Positions 14,613 through 15,537 of a stretch of 15,537 bases of DNA are shown here, one piece after another. The position numbers and the translations under genes are program-made. The notes under the pieces are model-generated. The model was given only the letters and a program-made list of their open reading frames with translations. It did no database searches and was not told the origin of the DNA. Location: NCBI GenBank assembly GCA_035315885.1, contig DATFXM010000192.1:1-15537 (forward strand), given 5' to 3'. Positions within the stretch are counted from its first letter, which is position 1; each line of letters opens with the position of its first letter. The DNA is from DATFXM01 sp035315885. Lineage in GTDB: Bacteria > Acidobacteriota > Blastocatellia > UBA7656.

Positions 14613-14640
14613 TTGTAATAAGTTGTAAAAGAGCTTGTAA
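14613..14640 (-). promoter_or_regulatory. Three TTACAA direct repeats upstream of the TPR gene (candidate operator)
   Basis: On the minus strand TTACAA occurs at 14640-14635, 14628-14623 and 14618-14613, with start-to-start spacing of 12 and 10 bp, so all three lie on the same face of the helix. TAGAAT (14579-14574), about 33 bp further downstream, could be a -10 element without a good -35 box, as in activator-dependent promoters. The segment GCTCTTTTA (14634-14626) is identical to the core of the phased repeat in front of the winged-helix regulator gene. Confidence 0.4.
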
Positions 14641-14652
14641 GTGACTCCTCTG

Positions 14653-14705
14653 CGCCTCTCCGCGTCACTCTTCTACGTCACTCTCTCCGCGTCGCCCCTT
14701 CGCCC
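14653..14705. repeat. GACGCGG-family repeat, copy D (single arm)
   Basis: CTCTCCGCGTCACTCTTC (from 14656) and CTCTCCGCGTCGCCCCTTCG (from 14683) are tandem related units. They contain the family core CGTCGCCCCTTC at 14690-14701. Only one arm is present, so no large hairpin can form, unlike copies A-C. It fills the gap between the kbl stop codon and the TPR promoter region. Confidence 0.7.
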
Positions 14706-14716
14706 CTTCGATCCCC

Positions 14717-15537
14717 TTAAATCACACCCAGCTTCTTTCCCACTCGCTCAAATGCGGCCAACGACTGGTCGAGGTCGTCGCGAGTATGCGCGCCGGAGAT
14801 CTGAGCCCGCAAACGAGCCTCGCCCTTCGGAACGACCGGGTACCACAAGCCTTTGATGTATACACCTTCTTTCAGCAGGAGCTGACTCATGTCTTGCGCC
14901 ACAGCCGCTTCGCCCAACATCACTGGTACGATCGGATGCCGGCCTTCGATGATCTTGAACCCGAGCTCCACAATGCGGCGCCGAAAGTACTCAGTGTTCT
15001 CGCGAAGTTGATTCACGATTGAGGGATCTTCCTGGATGATCTTGATCGCCTCGATGGAGGCAGCAACCACCGCGGGCGGCATCGTGTTCGAGAAAGTGTA
15101 TGGTCTCGACTTCTGTCGCAGGAACTCGATCATCGGCGTGCGCCCGGCGATGAATCCCCCAGACGCACCTCCAAGCGCTTTGCCGAACGTACCGGTGATT
15201 ACATCGACTTTTCCGAAAACTCCCAGGTCCTCAACACTGCCTCGACCGCTCTTACCGAGTGCGCCGGTAGCGTGTGATTCATCCACGAAGAGAATCGCAT
15301 TGTGCTGCCTCGCCAGATCCACGAGCTCCGCCAACGGCGCGAGCAATCCTTCCATTGAGAACACACCATCCGTGGCGATGACTTTGATCCGATAACCTTT
15401 GTCGCGATCTTCATCGAGCATGCTGGCCAGATGCCTGGTGTCGCCATTCCGGTACAGCCGTGAAACGGTCTGCTTGGCAACCGCGCGGCACAATCGCACG
15501 CCATCGATGATGCTGGCGTGATTCAGTTGGTCCGAGT
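14717..15537 (-). CDS. kbl: Glycine C-acetyltransferase (2-amino-3-ketobutyrate CoA ligase), 5' end outside the window
   Basis: The open frame continues to the right edge, giving 272 residues that begin SDQLNHASIIDG, about two thirds of the usual ~395-residue enzyme. This is a fold-type I PLP enzyme of the alpha-oxoamine synthase family. Visible motifs are IATDGVFSMEG, the cofactor-contacting Asp/His in LFVDESHATGALGKSGRGS, and the Schiff-base lysine in ITGTFGKALGGASGG (Lys codon 15181-15179). SRPYTFSNTMPP and the tail PVVPKGEARLRAQISGAHT are also present. The wording VITGTFGKALGGASGG and the FSN and PVVPKG segments resemble glycine C-acetyltransferase more than 8-amino-7-oxononanoate synthase (BioF), but BioF-like activity cannot be fully excluded. 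The reaction is 2-amino-3-ketobutyrate + CoA to glycine + acetyl-CoA, the second step of threonine degradation after threonine dehydrogenase (Tdh), in the cytoplasm. No tdh gene is visible in the window; it may lie further right. Confidence 0.92.
   Translation of the reverse strand, partial: SDQLNHASIIDGVRLCRAVAKQTVSRLYRNGDTRHLASMLDEDRDKGYRIKVIATDGVFSMEGLLAPLAELVDLARQHNAILFVDESHATGALGKSGRGSVEDLGVFGKVDVITGTFGKALGGASGGFIAGRTPMIEFLRQKSRPYTFSNTMPPAVVAASIEAIKIIQEDPSIVNQLRENTEYFRRRIVELGFKIIEGRHPIVPVMLGEAAVAQDMSQLLLKEGVYIKGLWYPVVPKGEARLRAQISGAHTRDDLDQSLAAFERVGKKLGVI

Noticed and set aside
14492..14668. In-frame N-terminal extension of the TPR protein
   Set aside because: The extension overlaps repeat copy D and the phased TTACAA repeats and would bury the signal peptide. 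GGAGGAG before ATG 14491 fixes the start.

Overview
The window looks like chromosomal DNA of a Gram-negative, mesophilic environmental bacterium with about 55-60% GC. The gene repertoire is secreted tricorn-like protease, a paired M16 peptidase operon, a winged-helix/AAA regulator of a type abundant in Acidobacteriota, and many GC-rich dyad repeats between genes. Together these suggest Acidobacteriota (a Blastocatellia-like lineage). That placement is inference from memory of such genomes, because no rRNA or other marker gene is present.

Layout. (1) Positions 1-2210, minus strand: the start of an unknown membrane-anchored protein that runs off the left edge, a secreted M20 metallopeptidase, and a secreted Cys-based (TpbA-like) phosphatase. 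(2) 2211-2541: an intergenic region with a telomere-like CCCGAAA repeat and a candidate promoter. (3) 2542-5868, plus strand: a large exported tricorn-type S41 protease with its catalytic residues intact. (4) 5869-7138: a decayed region with a GACGCGG dyad repeat, a broken minus-strand remnant of a delta-60 repeat protein, about 500 bp without a convincing gene, and an 11-bp phased direct repeat before the next gene. (5) 7139-8971, plus strand: a winged-helix/AAA ATPase regulator whose TPR tail appears cut off at another GACGCGG repeat. (6) 9224-9478: a small GlsB/YeaQ-type membrane protein with an extreme Shine-Dalgarno match, then about 360 bp of structured non-coding DNA, a strong probably bidirectional terminator, and a tRNA-Ser(UGA) with its own promoter. 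(7) 10133-14491, minus strand: a secreted TPR protein followed by two translationally coupled M16 peptidase genes, one with the HxxEH zinc motif and one without. (8) 14717-15537, minus strand: the C-terminal two thirds of glycine C-acetyltransferase (kbl).

Theme. Four of the intact genes encode exported peptidases or peptidase partners (M20, S41 tricorn, M16 active and M16 inactive subunits), and kbl acts in threonine/glycine catabolism. This is consistent with a scavenging, peptide-degrading lifestyle, although the genes form several transcription units and need not be co-regulated. I found no CRISPR array, transposase, integrase or defence cassette. The most unusual material is non-coding: three different families of intergenic dyad repeats, one of which abuts the break points of two damaged genes; a 9-bp motif shared by two 10-12-bp-phased upstream repeats; and the structured 9480-9843 segment.
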